Shown: piece after piece, positions 15,819 to 26,610 of the stretch
How the letters are laid out: each line of letters begins with the position of its first letter
Position numbering within the stretch: the stretch's first letter is position 1
Source of the DNA: Pseudoalteromonas carrageenovora IAM 12662
GTDB lineage: Bacteria; Pseudomonadota; Gammaproteobacteria; Enterobacterales; Alteromonadaceae
Assembly: GCF_900239935.1 (NCBI RefSeq)
Contig: NZ_LT965928.1
Coordinates: 1,673,407 to 1,737,406 of the forward strand
Length of the DNA stretch: 64,000 nt
Direction of reading: 5' to 3'
Translations under genes and position numbers: made by a program
Notes under the pieces: generated by a model
Seen by the model: the letters and a program-made list of their open reading frames with translations, nothing else
What the model was told of the DNA's origin: nothing
Databases searched by the model: none

Positions 15819-18518
15819 ATGACTGATCTCGCCAATGAAATTCTGCCAGTCAATATTGAAGACGAGTTAAAAAACTCCTACTTAGATTACGCGATGAGTG
15901 TAATTGTAGGACGTGCACTACCAGACGTACGTGATGGTTTAAAACCTGTTCACCGCCGCGTTTTGTTTGCAATGAACGAGCTTAGTAATGATTGGAACAA
16001 GCCTTACAAAAAATCGGCCCGTGTGGTCGGTGATGTAATCGGTAAATACCACCCACACGGCGATAGTGCAGTTTATGACACAATAGTCCGTATGGCACAG
16101 CCATTCTCTCTACGTTATATGCTTGTAGATGGCCAAGGTAACTTCGGTTCGGTTGATGGTGATTCAGCAGCGGCAATGCGTTATACAGAAGTACGTATGG
16201 CAAAAATGTCGCATGAGTTATTGGCCGATCTTGAAAAAGAAACGGTTGATTTCGTACCTAACTACGATGGCACAGAGCAAATTCCTGACGTTTTACCAAC
16301 GAAGGTTCCTAACTTATTAGTAAATGGTTCATCAGGTATTGCGGTAGGTATGGCGACTAACATCCCACCACATAACTTAACTGAAGTGGTTAATGGCTGT
16401 TTAGCACTTATTCAAAATCCTGATTTAACTATTCATGAGTTAATGGATTATATCCCAGGCCCTGACTTCCCAACTGCTGCAATTATCAACGGTAAAAAAG
16501 GCATCGAACAAGCCTATTTAACTGGCCGTGGTAAAGTGTACATGCGTGCACGCGCCGACATCGAAACCGATGAAAAAACGGGTCGCGAAACAATCATCGT
16601 TCATGAAATTCCTTATCAAGTAAATAAAGCACGCTTAATTGAAAAAATAGCTGAGCTTGTTAAAGATAAGAAAATTGAAGGCATTAGCGCATTACGTGAC
16701 GAATCTGATAAAGACGGTATGCGTATCGTCATTGAGATAAAACGTGGTGACGTAGGTGAAGTAATATTAAACAACTTATATTCTCAAACCCAGTTACAAA
16801 CTGTGTTTGGTATGAATATGGTTGCGTTAATAAATAATCAACCTAAGTGTTTTAACTTAAAAGAAATGCTTGAAGAGTTTATTATTCACCGCCGTGAAGT
16901 AGTAACTCGTCGTACAGTATTTGACTTACGTAAAGCTCGCGACCGTGCACACACGCTTGAAGGCTTAGCAATTGCACTTGCTAACATTGACCCAATAATT
17001 GATCTTATTCGTAAATCTCCAACACCTGCTGAAGCTAAAGTTGCTTTAACAGCGCGTCCGTGGGAATTAGGTAATGTACAAGCAATGCTTGAAAAAGCCG
17101 GCGAAGACAATGTAGCTCGTCCTGATTGGTTAGCTGCGGAGTTAGGTATTCGTGATGGGCAGTACTATATTTCTGAGCAACAAGCTCAAGCAATATTAGA
17201 TTTACGCTTACACAAGTTAACAGGTCTTGAACATGAAAAGATTTTAACTGAATATCAAGCGCTTTTAGATTTAATTGCTGAACTATTATACATTTTGGCT
17301 ACACCTGAGCGTTTAATGGAAGTTATTCGTGATGAGCTAGTTGAAATAAAAGAGCAATATGGTGATGAGCGTCGTACTGAGATCAACGCTGCTGCACACG
17401 ATATTAGCTTAGAAGATTTAATTACTGAAGAAAACGTCGTTGTTACGCTTTCTCACGAAGGTTATGTTAAGTATCAGGCGTTATCTGATTACGAAGCGCA
17501 GCGTCGTGGTGGTAAAGGTAAATCTGCAACGAAGATGAAAGATGAAGATTTCATTGAGCGTTTATTAGTGGCAAACACGCACGATACAATATTGTGTTTC
17601 TCAACTGCAGGCCGTTTATACTGGCTCAAAGTTTACCAGTTACCACTTGCAAGTCGTGCTGCGCGCGGCAAGCCAATTGTTAACTTATTGCCACTTGAAG
17701 ATGATGAGCGTATTACTGCTATCTTACCTGTACGCGAGTACGAAGATGATAAATACATCTTTATGGCTACAGCATTTGGTACAGTGAAGAAAACACCACT
17801 TACAGCATACAGTCGTCAACGTGCGAGCGGTATTATTGCGGTTAACCTAAATGAAGGCGATAGCCTAATTGGTGTTGATATTACCGATGGTAGCAATGAA
17901 ATTATGTTGTTTACTGATGCAGGTAAAGTTGTACGCTTTAAAGAAGCTGAAGAGTCAGCAGTGGTTGATGAAGACGGCAACCCAGTACTTGATGAGCAAG
18001 GTAACCCTGAAATTCGTTTCAAAGGTGTACGTCCTATGGGCCGTACTGCTACCGGTGTTCGTGGTATTAAAATGGCAGATGATCAACGCGTAGTATCGTT
18101 AATTGTACCAAAAACTGACGGTGCTATTTTAACCGTTACTGAAAATGGTTACGGTAAACGTACACAACTTGAAGATTACCCATCTAAGAGCCGTGCAACA
18201 CAAGGTGTTGTATCTATTAAGGTGAGTGAGCGTAACGGTGCTGTAGTAGGTGCTGTACAAGTTGACGATAACGATGAAATAATGATTATTTCTAATCGTG
18301 GTACCTTAGTACGTACTCGCGTTAATGAAGTTTCTACGGTTGGACGTAACACGCAAGGTGTTATTTTGATCAGAACTATTGACGAAGAGCAAGTAGTTGG
18401 TTTACAACGTATCGAAGAGATTGAAGTTACAGAAAGTGACTTAATTGATATTGAAGACGTTGAAACAGTTGATGCAGTTATAGACGAAGCCGTGGATGAC
18501 AATCCTCCTTCTGAATAA
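15819..18518 (+). CDS. gyrA: DNA gyrase subunit A
   Basis: Breakage-reunion subunit of DNA gyrase, which introduces negative supercoils with GyrB. 899 residues. The N-terminal domain contains the catalytic Tyr region ([11 protein letters not shown]). The quinolone-resistance region reads [15 protein letters not shown] with Ser83 and Asp87, the susceptible-type residues by E. coli numbering. The C-terminal domain has the GyrA-box motif QRRGGKGKS and beta-pinwheel repeats; an insertion around [17 protein letters not shown] and an acidic tail complete it. AAGGA at 15803-15807 precedes the ATG. A strong terminator follows. Confidence 0.98.
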   Translation: MTDLANEILPVNIEDELKNSYLDYAMSVIVGRALPDVRDGLKPVHRRVLFAMNELSNDWNKPYKKSARVVGDVIGKYHPHGDSAVYDTIVRMAQPFSLRYMLVDGQGNFGSVDGDSAAAMRYTEVRMAKMSHELLADLEKETVDFVPNYDGTEQIPDVLPTKVPNLLVNGSSGIAVGMATNIPPHNLTEVVNGCLALIQNPDLTIHELMDYIPGPDFPTAAIINGKKGIEQAYLTGRGKVYMRARADIETDEKTGRETIIVHEIPYQVNKARLIEKIAELVKDKKIEGISALRDESDKDGMRIVIEIKRGDVGEVILNNLYSQTQLQTVFGMNMVALINNQPKCFNLKEMLEEFIIHRREVVTRRTVFDLRKARDRAHTLEGLAIALANIDPIIDLIRKSPTPAEAKVALTARPWELGNVQAMLEKAGEDNVARPDWLAAELGIRDGQYYISEQQAQAILDLRLHKLTGLEHEKILTEYQALLDLIAELLYILATPERLMEVIRDELVEIKEQYGDERRTEINAAAHDISLEDLITEENVVVTLSHEGYVKYQALSDYEAQRRGGKGKSATKMKDEDFIERLLVANTHDTILCFSTAGRLYWLKVYQLPLASRAARGKPIVNLLPLEDDERITAILPVREYEDDKYIFMATAFGTVKKTPLTAYSRQRASGIIAVNLNEGDSLIGVDITDGSNEIMLFTDAGKVVRFKEAEESAVVDEDGNPVLDEQGNPEIRFKGVRPMGRTATGVRGIKMADDQRVVSLIVPKTDGAILTVTENGYGKRTQLEDYPSKSRATQGVVSIKVSERNGAVVGAVQVDDNDEIMIISNRGTLVRTRVNEVSTVGRNTQGVILIRTIDEEQVVGLQRIEEIEVTESDLIDIEDVETVDAVIDEAVDDNPPSE

Positions 18519-18526
18519 TTGAAATT

Positions 18527-18553
18527 GAAAAAGCGGCTAAGGCCGCTTTTTTT
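18527..18553 (+). terminator. intrinsic terminator after gyrA
   Basis: AAGCGGC-TAAG-GCCGCTT hairpin followed by a T7 run, 9 bases past the gyrA stop codon. Confidence 0.92.
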
Positions 18554-18576
18554 AATGTTGTTGAAAAAAATTAATA

Positions 18577-18602
18577 GAGCATAAATTTTATTATTTATGC
18601 TC
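18577..18602 (+). promoter_or_regulatory. hairpin in the serC upstream region
   Basis: Perfect 10-bp inverted repeat GAGCATAAAT-TTTATT-ATTTATGCTC, 33 bases before the serC ATG. It lacks a T tract, so it is more likely an mRNA leader structure or operator than a terminator. Confidence 0.5.
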
Positions 18603-18634
18603 AGTAGTTAAATTACTGGAATGAGGCAAAGGTA

Positions 18635-19717
18635 ATGAGTAAATACAATTTTTGTGCGGGGCCAGCCATGCTTCCGCAAGCGGTTATGCAAAAAGCACAA
18701 AAAGAATTTTTGGATTGGCAAGATTTGGGTGTGTCTGTGATGGAAATAAGCCATCGCAGCAAAGACTTTTTAGCACTCACAGCTAAATGCGAAGCCAGCC
18801 TTCGTCGATTAATGAACATTAGTGATGAGTTTGAAGTGCTATTTATGCACGGTGGTGGTCGCGGTCAATTTAGTGCCGTTCCTTTAAACTTGCACCAAGA
18901 AGGTAAAGCTGCGGTTTATTGCGAAAATGGTGTGTGGTCTAAAAGTGCAACGGATGAAGCTAATAAGTTTACTAAAGCAACCTCTATTGATGTACGTAAT
19001 GATGCTAATGGCGAGTTTTCAATAAAACAAGTAGCTGACTGGGTTTTACCTGCTGATGCATCGTACATTCACTACTGTCCTAATGAAACGGTAGATGGAC
19101 TAGAAATTTTTGAAGTACCAACACACCCAACGGCGCCAATTGTCGCAGATATGTCATCGACTATTTTATCGCGCGAGATCGACGTTAATAAATTTGATTT
19201 AATCTATGCTGGTGCACAAAAAAATATCGGTCCATCGGGTATTTCAATCGTTATTGTTCGTAAATTATTACTCGAGCGTAAAGGTCTAGCAAAGCCAGGG
19301 ATTTTAGATTACGCCCTTGAAGCAAAACAGGGTAGCATGTTTAACACTCCACCTACTTTTGCATGGTATTTAGCTGCACAAGTATTTGAATGGCTCGAAA
19401 GTAATGGCGGCGTTAAAGCAATGGAAGCTCAAAATATTGCAAAAGCGCAGTTACTTTATGATTTCATTGATGAATCTTCTTTTTATACCAATAAAGTAGC
19501 TAAGCATTGTCGTTCACGAATGAATGTTCCATTTTGGCTTAATGATGAAAGCTTGAATGAAAAGTTTGTTACGCAATCTAAAGACGCAGGTTTGTTAGCA
19601 CTTGAGGGTCACAGAATAGTTGGCGGTATGCGTGCAAGTATTTATAACGCAATGCCTCTTGAAGGTGTTCAGGCGCTTGTGGATTTTATGGCTAGCTTTG
19701 CAAAGGAGAATAGCTAA
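18635..19717 (+). CDS. serC: phosphoserine aminotransferase
   Basis: PLP enzyme converting 3-phosphohydroxypyruvate and glutamate to phosphoserine; it also acts in pyridoxine synthesis. 360 residues. Begins [16 protein letters not shown]-lysine in [20 protein letters not shown] and MRASIYNAM blocks typical of SerC. The ATG is preceded by GAGGCAAAGG. Its stop overlaps the aroA start by one base, so the two are translationally coupled, as in the conserved serC-aroA operon. Confidence 0.97.
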   Translation: MSKYNFCAGPAMLPQAVMQKAQKEFLDWQDLGVSVMEISHRSKDFLALTAKCEASLRRLMNISDEFEVLFMHGGGRGQFSAVPLNLHQEGKAAVYCENGVWSKSATDEANKFTKATSIDVRNDANGEFSIKQVADWVLPADASYIHYCPNETVDGLEIFEVPTHPTAPIVADMSSTILSREIDVNKFDLIYAGAQKNIGPSGISIVIVRKLLLERKGLAKPGILDYALEAKQGSMFNTPPTFAWYLAAQVFEWLESNGGVKAMEAQNIAKAQLLYDFIDESSFYTNKVAKHCRSRMNVPFWLNDESLNEKFVTQSKDAGLLALEGHRIVGGMRASIYNAMPLEGVQALVDFMASFAKENS

Positions 19718-20994
19718 TGGAGCAACTTCGCTTAGAGCCTATTTCTCGTGTAAACGGCTCAGTAACTTTACCTGGGTCAAAAAGCTTATCAAACCGTATT
19801 TTATTATTAGCAGCACTTGCTAATGGAACAACCGTTGTAGAGAACTTACTTGATAGTGATGATATTCGTCATATGTTGGGGGCTTTAAAGCTTTTAGGTG
19901 TAAATGTAACACTTAATGAAGAGCACACCATAGCGACTGTAAATGGCGTAGGTGGCATTTTTAAAACGCCTAGTGAGCCTTTGTTTTTAGGCAATGCGGG
20001 TACGGCATATCGCCCTTTAACAGCTGTGCTTGCGGCTGTAAGTGGCGAATATGAGTTAATAGGCGAGCCACGCATGGAAGAGCGCCCAATAGGGCACTTA
20101 GTTGATGCACTGCAAGCACTAGGCGGTGACATTACTTACACTAAACATAAAGATTATCCACCACTTAAAATAGTGGGTGGGCAAATAAATGGCGGAGAAG
20201 TTGAAATTGACGGCAGTATTTCAAGTCAATTTTTAACGGCTTTATTAATGGCAGCTCCTTTATTTAGCGGTGATACACACATAACAATTAAAGGTACTTT
20301 AGTCTCTAAGCCTTATATTGATATTACTTTAGGCGTTATGGCTCGTTTTGGAATTAATGTTCAACACGATAATTATGCAACCTTTAAAGTAAAAGGTGGT
20401 CAACAGTACCAATCACTTGAACGCATAATGGTTGAAGGTGATGCATCTTCGGCTTCTTATTTTGTTGCAGCAGCAGCTATTGCTGGCGGCGAGATTGAAA
20501 TTAAAGGTGTTGGTGCTAAATCGGTTCAAGGTGATATTGGTTTTGCAAAAGTAATGGAACAAGTAGGCGCTAAAGTAGAGTGGTATGATGAGCGTTTAGT
20601 GGTTAGAAAGGGCGAATTAAAAGGCGTAGACATTGACGCTAATTCTATCCCTGATGCTGCTATGACACTTGCAACCGTTGCGCTTTTTGCCAAAGGCCCA
20701 ACAGCTATTCGCAATATATATAACTGGCGCGTAAAAGAGACAGATCGTTTATATGCAATGGCTACCGAGCTTCGAAAAGTAGGTGCGCATGTAGTCGAAG
20801 GTGAAGATTTTATAGAGATCACACCACCGGAAACATTTAATGACGTTGCTATTGATACCTATGACGATCACCGTATTGCTATGTGTTTTTCAATGGTTGC
20901 CGTAGGCGGAAAGCCTATAACCATTAATGATCCTAAGTGTACTTATAAAACATTCCCTACTTTTTTCAATGTTTTAGCGTCGGTAAGTGAATAG
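19717..20994 (+). CDS. aroA: EPSP synthase (3-phosphoshikimate 1-carboxyvinyltransferase)
   Basis: Sixth step of the shikimate pathway: shikimate-3-phosphate plus PEP to EPSP. 425 residues, class I type. Signatures [18 protein letters not shown] near the N-terminus, [12 protein letters not shown], and [14 protein letters not shown] near the end. It has Thr-Ala rather than a Pro change in the GNAGTA loop, the usual class I arrangement. Coupled to serC by TAATG. Confidence 0.97.
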   Translation: MEQLRLEPISRVNGSVTLPGSKSLSNRILLLAALANGTTVVENLLDSDDIRHMLGALKLLGVNVTLNEEHTIATVNGVGGIFKTPSEPLFLGNAGTAYRPLTAVLAAVSGEYELIGEPRMEERPIGHLVDALQALGGDITYTKHKDYPPLKIVGGQINGGEVEIDGSISSQFLTALLMAAPLFSGDTHITIKGTLVSKPYIDITLGVMARFGINVQHDNYATFKVKGGQQYQSLERIMVEGDASSASYFVAAAAIAGGEIEIKGVGAKSVQGDIGFAKVMEQVGAKVEWYDERLVVRKGELKGVDIDANSIPDAAMTLATVALFAKGPTAIRNIYNWRVKETDRLYAMATELRKVGAHVVEGEDFIEITPPETFNDVAIDTYDDHRIAMCFSMVAVGGKPITINDPKCTYKTFPTFFNVLASVSE

Positions 20995-21056
20995 GGCTTT
21001 TATAACTATTTATAAAAAGTTACACACTTATAGCAGATATATTTTAATAACTGACG

Positions 21057-21062
21057 TATAAT
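21057..21062 (+). promoter_or_regulatory. candidate -10 element before cmk
   Basis: Perfect TATAAT 40 bases before the cmk ATG in the 107-bp gap after aroA. No clear -35 is seen, so the promoter is tentative; no terminator is visible between aroA and cmk. Confidence 0.4.
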
Positions 21063-21101
21063 GTCGCGGTTTATTTAGGTGTGCATTGCAGGAGGTTTTA
21101 A

Positions 21102-21812
21102 ATGCAGGCGTTATTAATGCCCGTGATCACCGTTGATGGCCCAAGTGGTTCAGGTAAAGGAACTGTTTGTCGCTTGTTAGCCGACAAGTTAGGGTGGGAT
21201 GTGTTAGATAGCGGTGCGATTTATCGCGTTTTATCTTTAGCTGCACTTCATCACCAAATTGCATTAGATAATGAAGAAGGGTTAGTCCCGCTTGCTGCAA
21301 ACTTAGATGTGCAGTTTTTGGTAGATAGCCAAACTAATGCAGGAAAAGTTATTTTAGAAGGCGAAGACGTAACAACCACTATTCGTAATGAAGAAGTGGG
21401 TGCAGCTGCATCGAAAGTAGCTGCTTTACCTCGCGTTCGTGAAGCACTATTACGTCGCCAGCGTGCGTTTCGCACTGAAAATGGCTTAATTGCTGATGGC
21501 AGAGATATGGGCACTGTGGTATTTCAAGATGCGCCGTTAAAAATATATTTAACCGCTAGCGCAGAAGAACGTGCTCGTAGACGCTTTGTTGAGTTGAATG
21601 AGCGCGGCCATGATGTTACACTAAGTGGTCTATTACAGGACATTCAAGCTCGTGATGAGCGCGATATGAATCGTGCCGTTGCTCCGCTTGTACCTGCAGA
21701 AGATGCTATCGAGATAGACACTAGTGAGCTTAATGCTCAGCAAGTGTTTGATAAAGTTATAACTTTAGTTGATATTGCAATCTCTGAAGGTCGGCTTCCT
21801 AAACGAAGCTAA
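21102..21812 (+). CDS. cmk: cytidylate kinase
   Basis: Phosphorylates CMP and dCMP with ATP. 236 residues; the P-loop GPSGSGKGT lies near residue 13, followed by [33 protein letters not shown] and RDERDMNR, all typical of Cmk. A consensus AGGAGG six bases before ATG 21102 decides the start over the internal ATG at 21117. It lies directly ahead of rpsA, the usual arrangement. Confidence 0.96.
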   Translation: MQALLMPVITVDGPSGSGKGTVCRLLADKLGWDVLDSGAIYRVLSLAALHHQIALDNEEGLVPLAANLDVQFLVDSQTNAGKVILEGEDVTTTIRNEEVGAAASKVAALPRVREALLRRQRAFRTENGLIADGRDMGTVVFQDAPLKIYLTASAEERARRRFVELNERGHDVTLSGLLQDIQARDERDMNRAVAPLVPAEDAIEIDTSELNAQQVFDKVITLVDIAISEGRLPKRS

Positions 21813-21907
21813 ACACTTTTTATGCGCCAGCAGGATGCCAGTGCTATTTTAACAACCCCATGCAGCATGGTTGCTTATTGGTATTAATATATGAGACGTA
21901 TATTCGT
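21813..21907 (+). promoter_or_regulatory. rpsA leader lacking a Shine-Dalgarno sequence
   Basis: The 95 bases before the rpsA ATG contain a small hairpin (CCATGC-A-GCATGG) and an AU-rich stretch (tattaatatatgagacgtatattcgt), but no purine-rich ribosome site. E. coli rpsA likewise lacks a usable Shine-Dalgarno and is autoregulated by S1 through a structured leader, so the same control is likely here. Confidence 0.6.
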
Positions 21908-23575
21908 ATGTCAGAAAATTTTGCGCAGTTATTTGAAGAAAGCTTAAAGGGTTTTGAAGCAGAGCAAGGCTCTATTGTTAAAGGTACAGTAATCTCTATC
22001 GAGAATAACATTGTACTTGTAGATGCTGGTCTTAAATCAGAAAGTGCTATCCCTGCAGAGCAGTTCAAAAATGCTGCTGGTGAACTTGAAGTTGCTGTAG
22101 GCGACGAAGTAGATGTTGCACTAGATGCAATTGAAGACGGTTTCGGTGAAACTATCCTTTCTCGTGAGAAAGCGAAGCGTCACGAAGCGTGGATCCGTCT
22201 TGAGAAAGCATGTGAAGAGCAAGAGACTGTTACTGGTGTTATCAACGGTAAAGTTAAAGGCGGTTTCACAGTTGAAGTTGATTCAATCCGTGCTTTCCTA
22301 CCTGGTTCACTTGTTGATGTTCGTCCAGTACGTGACACAACTCACCTTGAAGGCAAAGAGCTTGAATTTAAAGTAATCAAGCTTGACCAAAAACGTAACA
22401 ACGTTGTTGTTTCACGTCGTGCAGTTATCGAGTCTGAAAACTCACAAGAACGTGAAGAGCTTCTTGCTAACCTTGTTGAAGGTCAAGAAGTTAAAGGTAT
22501 CGTTAAGAACCTTACTGACTACGGTGCATTCGTTGACCTTGGTGGTGTTGATGGTCTACTACACATTACAGATATGGCTTGGAAGCGTGTTAAGCACCCT
22601 TCAGAGATCGTTAATGTTGGTGACGAAATCGCAGTTAAAGTTCTTAAATTCGACAAAGATAAAACTCGTGTATCTCTAGGCCTTAAACAGCTTGGCGAAG
22701 ATCCATGGGCAGCTATCGCTGGTCGTTACCCAGAAGGTTCTAAACTTTCTGGTCGTGTAACTAACCTTACTGATTACGGTTGCTTCGTAGAAATCGAAGA
22801 AGGCGTTGAAGGTCTAGTACACGTTTCTGAAATGGATTGGACTAACAAGAACATCCATCCTTCTAAAGTTGTAAGCCTTGGCGACAACGTTGAAGTTATG
22901 GTTCTTGAAATCGACGAAGAACGTCGTCGTATTTCTCTTGGTCTTAAGCAATGTATTGCTAATCCTTGGCAGGAATTTGCTCGTCTTCAAAACAAAGGCG
23001 ATCAAGTTACTGGTAAGATCAAATCAATCACTGACTTCGGTATCTTTATCGGTCTTGACGGTGGTATTGATGGTCTTGTACACCTTTCAGACATTTCTTG
23101 GAATACACCTGGCGAAGAAGCTGTACGTGAATTCAAGAAAGGCGACGAAATCACTGCTATCGTACTGCAAGTTGACCCAGAGCGTGAACGTATCTCTCTA
23201 GGTGTTAAGCAAATCGAAGCTGACCCATTCAATAACTACCTTGATGCAAACAAAAAAGGTGCTATTGTTAAAGGTAAAGTGACTGAAGTTGATGCGAAAG
23301 GCGCAACTGTTGAACTTATCGAAGGCGTTGAAGGTTACATCCGTGTAGCTGATATCGCTCAAGAGCGCGTTGAAGATGCAACTACTGTTGTTTCTGTAGG
23401 CGACGAGATTGAAGTTAAATACGTTGGTGTTGATCGTAAGAACCGCACTTTAAGCTTATCAGTTAAAGCTCTTTTCGAAGCAGAAGAGAAAGAAGTACTT
23501 GAGAAGCTTAAGAAAGAAGAGCCAGTGTTTGAAAACGCAATGGCAGCTGCTTTCGCAAATGCACAAAAAGACTAA
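21908..23575 (+). CDS. rpsA: 30S ribosomal protein S1
   Basis: mRNA-binding ribosomal protein of 555 residues (E. coli 557) from ATG 21908 ([13 protein letters not shown]); the longer frame to 21860 is not used. Six S1 domains can be followed, with repeated blocks such as [18 protein letters not shown] and [18 protein letters not shown]. The codon usage is strongly biased (many GTT, CGT, CTT), as in a highly expressed gene. It has cmk upstream and ihfB downstream. Confidence 0.98.
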   Translation: MSENFAQLFEESLKGFEAEQGSIVKGTVISIENNIVLVDAGLKSESAIPAEQFKNAAGELEVAVGDEVDVALDAIEDGFGETILSREKAKRHEAWIRLEKACEEQETVTGVINGKVKGGFTVEVDSIRAFLPGSLVDVRPVRDTTHLEGKELEFKVIKLDQKRNNVVVSRRAVIESENSQEREELLANLVEGQEVKGIVKNLTDYGAFVDLGGVDGLLHITDMAWKRVKHPSEIVNVGDEIAVKVLKFDKDKTRVSLGLKQLGEDPWAAIAGRYPEGSKLSGRVTNLTDYGCFVEIEEGVEGLVHVSEMDWTNKNIHPSKVVSLGDNVEVMVLEIDEERRRISLGLKQCIANPWQEFARLQNKGDQVTGKIKSITDFGIFIGLDGGIDGLVHLSDISWNTPGEEAVREFKKGDEITAIVLQVDPERERISLGVKQIEADPFNNYLDANKKGAIVKGKVTEVDAKGATVELIEGVEGYIRVADIAQERVEDATTVVSVGDEIEVKYVGVDRKNRTLSLSVKALFEAEEKEVLEKLKKEEPVFENAMAAAFANAQKD

Positions 23576-23595
23576 TATATAATTAGTTTTTAGTT

Positions 23596-23630
23596 GGAAG
23601 GGCATTAATGCCCTTCCTATATCTCTTTTT
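23596..23630 (+). terminator. terminator or attenuator between rpsA and ihfB
   Basis: Perfect 22-bp palindrome GGAAGGGCATTAATGCCCTTCC (23596-23617) followed after seven bases by TTTTT. It may partly terminate rpsA transcription so that S1 and IHF levels are uncoupled. Confidence 0.65.
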
Positions 23631-23641
23631 AAGGAAACGCT

Positions 23642-23929
23642 ATGACTAAGTCAGAATTGATAGAAACACTTGCGGAACAACACGCACACGTTCCAGTGAA
23701 AGATGTTGAAAATGCAGTAAAAGAAATTCTTGAACAAATGGCCGGCTCATTATCTACTTCGGATCGTATTGAGATCAGAGGTTTTGGTAGTTTCTCTTTG
23801 CATTTCCGCGCTCCTCGCACAGGTCGTAACCCTAAGACTGGCGATACAGTTGAGCTTGAAGGAAAGCATGTACCTCATTTTAAACCTGGCAAAGAATTGC
23901 GCGACCGCGTAAACGAGAGTATTGCCTAG
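23642..23929 (+). CDS. ihfB: integration host factor beta subunit
   Basis: DNA-bending protein that acts with IhfA in recombination, replication and transcription. 95 residues; begins [13 protein letters not shown], with the HU/IHF signature [21 protein letters not shown] and the intercalating-Pro arm (RNPKTGD). AAGGAAA precedes the ATG. Position between rpsA and lapA is conserved. Confidence 0.97.
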   Translation: MTKSELIETLAEQHAHVPVKDVENAVKEILEQMAGSLSTSDRIEIRGFGSFSLHFRAPRTGRNPKTGDTVELEGKHVPHFKPGKELRDRVNESIA

Positions 23930-23950
23930 TTAACTCATTGGAGTAGTTAC

Positions 23951-24232
23951 TTGTTTAAGGTATTAAAAATTATTCTGGTTGCGTTTTTTCTCATTTGCGC
24001 ATTTGTATTGGGATCTCAAAACCCACAATTAGTACAAATTAATTATATTATTGCCAGTAATACATTACCTTTAGCTGTAATAATAAGTATCTGCTTTTTA
24101 ATAGGTGTTGTAATTGGCTGCTTTATAAGCTTTAAAATATTTTCTAAGTTAAAGTGGCAAAATTACCGTTTAAAAAAACAATTAGCGCCTGAAAAAGATA
24201 AAAACAAGCTTGCCGCTAATAAAGACGCCTAA
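23951..24232 (+). CDS. lapA: lipopolysaccharide assembly protein LapA
   Basis: 93-residue inner-membrane protein with two helices (about 3-22 and 40-62) and a charged cytoplasmic tail. The GSQNPQLVQINYI segment between helices is the LapA/DUF1049 hallmark (E. coli GAQNDQQVTFNYL). It works with LapB to adjust LpxC turnover and LPS synthesis. The start is a TTG at 23951 with GGAG about 8 bases upstream; no ATG is available. It is followed after two bases by lapB. Confidence 0.93.
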   Translation: MFKVLKIILVAFFLICAFVLGSQNPQLVQINYIIASNTLPLAVIISICFLIGVVIGCFISFKIFSKLKWQNYRLKKQLAPEKDKNKLAANKDA

Positions 24233-24234
24233 TT

Positions 24235-25371
24235 ATGATTGAGCTTTTGTTTTTACTACTGCCTGTAGCTGCCGGTTACGGCTGGATAATGGGTAAAAAT
24301 AGTGCTAAAAACCAAGCTCATCAACTTAACAGACAGATCACATCTGAATATAGTAAAGGCTTAAAGTTTTTACTTGATAGAGAAGAAGATCAGGGTTTAG
24401 AGCATTTAATCAACTTGCTCGAAGTAGCCGCTGATTCTGTTGAACATTATTCTACATTAGCTACTATGTTTCGCCGTCGAGGTGAACTAGACCGCGCTAT
24501 TAAAATTCATGAACTCCTTTTAAAGCATCCTAGCTTAAGCGAAAAAGAATCTGCAACTACGCGTTTAGAACTTGCCGAAGATTATATTATGGCGGGTTTA
24601 CTTGATAGTGCAGAAGAGCATTTGGTCTGGCTTGTTAAAGCAGGTGAGCCTGAAGCGCTTGACCCTATTATTACTCTTTATTCGCAAACCCGAGAGTGGG
24701 AAAAAGGCATCAATATGTTTGAAGCCCATAGCGAGCTATTTTCTAAAGAGCAGCATTTTAAAGCCATTGCTAACTTTTATTGTGAATTAGCATTGAGTAA
24801 TAATAATCCTCAATTAATGCGTAAAGCGATAAGCTTAAATTACAAAGCAATTAGGCCGCTTTACGAACTAGGTTTAACTGCTTATACAAGCGAGGATTAC
24901 GTTAAAGCTATTTATTACTGGCGTGAACTTGTTTGTCAGTTTACGTTGTTTGCCCCGTTATTTATTGATGAGCTGGCGCATAGCTATAAACAATTAAATT
25001 TAACTCATCAGTTTCATGATTTATTAAATGACCTTTTAGATAAAGGTGGCGTGCTAATAAAAATAAAACATTGCCAAGCTTTATTAGAGCAGGGGCATAC
25101 CAAGCAAGCATTTGATTTTTTAACTGATAGTTTAAAGCGCCAACCGACTATTCGCGGTTTTAGCTTTTTACTGCAGCTTATGGGTAATCAAAATAAAAAT
25201 ACAAAAGAAGTACTCAATGAAATTGATAAGCTTGTTACTTCGTATATAGCCACAAAACCTGATTTCCAATGTCAGCACTGTGGATTTACCAGTCACACAA
25301 TTTACTGGAATTGCCCATCTTGTAAACATTGGGAAACCATTGTGCCAAGTAGAGGCTTAGACGGATTTTAA
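24235..25371 (+). CDS. lapB: lipopolysaccharide assembly protein LapB
   Basis: 378-residue inner-membrane-anchored TPR protein (E. coli 389). One N-terminal membrane helix (about 2-18), then a series of TPR helices through about residue 330, and a C-terminal rubredoxin-type metal site with CQHCG and CPSCKHW. In E. coli LapB promotes FtsH degradation of LpxC, balancing LPS and phospholipid. Two bases separate it from lapA. Confidence 0.96.
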   Translation: MIELLFLLLPVAAGYGWIMGKNSAKNQAHQLNRQITSEYSKGLKFLLDREEDQGLEHLINLLEVAADSVEHYSTLATMFRRRGELDRAIKIHELLLKHPSLSEKESATTRLELAEDYIMAGLLDSAEEHLVWLVKAGEPEALDPIITLYSQTREWEKGINMFEAHSELFSKEQHFKAIANFYCELALSNNNPQLMRKAISLNYKAIRPLYELGLTAYTSEDYVKAIYYWRELVCQFTLFAPLFIDELAHSYKQLNLTHQFHDLLNDLLDKGGVLIKIKHCQALLEQGHTKQAFDFLTDSLKRQPTIRGFSFLLQLMGNQNKNTKEVLNEIDKLVTSYIATKPDFQCQHCGFTSHTIYWNCPSCKHWETIVPSRGLDGF

Positions 25372-25417
25372 TAACCCCTAACTATTTATAACTTTACTGC
25401 CATTCATTAGGATAGCT

Positions 25418-26122
25418 ATGTCTTTCGAACATTCAAAAAAAATTCTTATTGCCCTAGATTATGATTCTCAAGAAGCCGCCCTTAGTTTTGTAAAGCAACT
25501 TTCACCTGATACTTGCCGTCTAAAAGTGGGCAAAGAGATGTTTACTTACTTTGGGCCTTCATTTGTTAAAGAGTTAATTGATTTAGGCTTTGATGTATTT
25601 TTAGATTTAAAATTTCATGATATCCCTAATACGGTAGCTAAAGCAGTTACTGCAGCGGCAAATATGGGCGTGTGGATGGTGAACGTACATGCATCTGGCG
25701 GTTTTGAAATGATGAGTAAAGCTAAACAAGCACTCGAAAAATTTGGCGATAAAGCACCACTTTTAATTGCTGTAACTGTATTAACAAGTATGGATGAAAT
25801 TGAGCTAAAACGCTTAGGTGTAGAAAAGTCAGCACAGCAACAAGTTATGCATCTAGCTAAATTAGCAAAAGAGGCAGGACTTGATGGTGTTGTTTGCTCA
25901 GCTCAAGAAGCTAAAATTTTAAAAGCTGAACTAGGTAATAATTTTAAATTAGTTACTCCTGGTATAAGGCCTGAGGGAAGTGATGCTGGCGATCAAAAAC
26001 GTATTATGACGCCTAAACAAGCAGTAGATGCCGGAAGTGATTATTTAGTTATTGGTAGGCCGATTACTAAAGCTGACAATCCAGTAAAAGTATTGGAAGA
26101 TGTTAACAGTTCAATAAGCTAG
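25418..26122 (+). CDS. pyrF: orotidine 5'-phosphate decarboxylase
   Basis: Last step of UMP synthesis. 234 residues, group I. ALDYDS at the start, catalytic [11 protein letters not shown] (Asp-Lys-Asp), [16 protein letters not shown] and [10 protein letters not shown] phosphate-binding motif. It lies behind lapAB as in other gammaproteobacteria; the spacer of 46 bases has no terminator. Confidence 0.97.
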   Translation: MSFEHSKKILIALDYDSQEAALSFVKQLSPDTCRLKVGKEMFTYFGPSFVKELIDLGFDVFLDLKFHDIPNTVAKAVTAAANMGVWMVNVHASGGFEMMSKAKQALEKFGDKAPLLIAVTVLTSMDEIELKRLGVEKSAQQQVMHLAKLAKEAGLDGVVCSAQEAKILKAELGNNFKLVTPGIRPEGSDAGDQKRIMTPKQAVDAGSDYLVIGRPITKADNPVKVLEDVNSSIS

Positions 26123-26213
26123 CTTAACAAAAACCAGTTATTTAGTGCTAAACCCTTACCTTATGTAGATTTTGTGTTACATTAATAAAATCAAAATGTT
26201 GTAGGGGTTTATT

Positions 26214-26588
26214 TTGAAGTTATTTTTAGGTTCTATATTAATTATAGTTGCTGGTTTTTCGGTTAATAAGTATGTATTTTCAAGTAAAGCATATGATGGT
26301 GTTAGTACAGTTACAGATATAATTTCTGTGTATCCTGTTAATATGTTTGATTTTAAAAAAACAATGGAAGACTACGCACATCACTTATGTTACAAAAATG
26401 AGGCGACTCTAAACACACAACATATTACGGTAACTGAGTGCTTATCGCAGCATGAAAACAAAAAGTTAGAGTGTGAAAAGAAAGTATTTCGTTTAGCGCC
26501 ACTTAATTTAGAAAGTGAAGTTGAAGTGTTAGATTATTCAAGGCAATACACACAATGTACATTGCCTTATAAATATATTTTAGGTTAG
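26214..26588 (+). CDS. hypothetical small exported or membrane-anchored protein
   Basis: 124 residues from a TTG at 26214, supported by AGGGG at 26203-26207. An N-terminal hydrophobic helix (about 3-20) is a signal peptide or anchor. The rest is polar, with Cys residues spaced so that disulfides are possible (HLCYKNE, VTECLSQ, LECEKK, TQCTLPY). No family is recognised. It is convergent with cvfB, and the two stops are 22 bases apart without a clear terminator. Confidence 0.65.
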   Translation: MKLFLGSILIIVAGFSVNKYVFSSKAYDGVSTVTDIISVYPVNMFDFKKTMEDYAHHLCYKNEATLNTQHITVTECLSQHENKKLECEKKVFRLAPLNLESEVEVLDYSRQYTQCTLPYKYILG

Positions 26589-26610
26589 AACTCAGCGGAT
26601 ATATTTTATA

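Noticed and set aside
15819..18518. Quinolone-resistance change in GyrA
   Set aside because: Ser83 and Asp87 (E. coli numbering) are both unchanged.
22125..23201. Several long out-of-frame ORFs within rpsA
   Set aside because: They are shadows of rpsA, caused by its strong codon bias; none has start signals.
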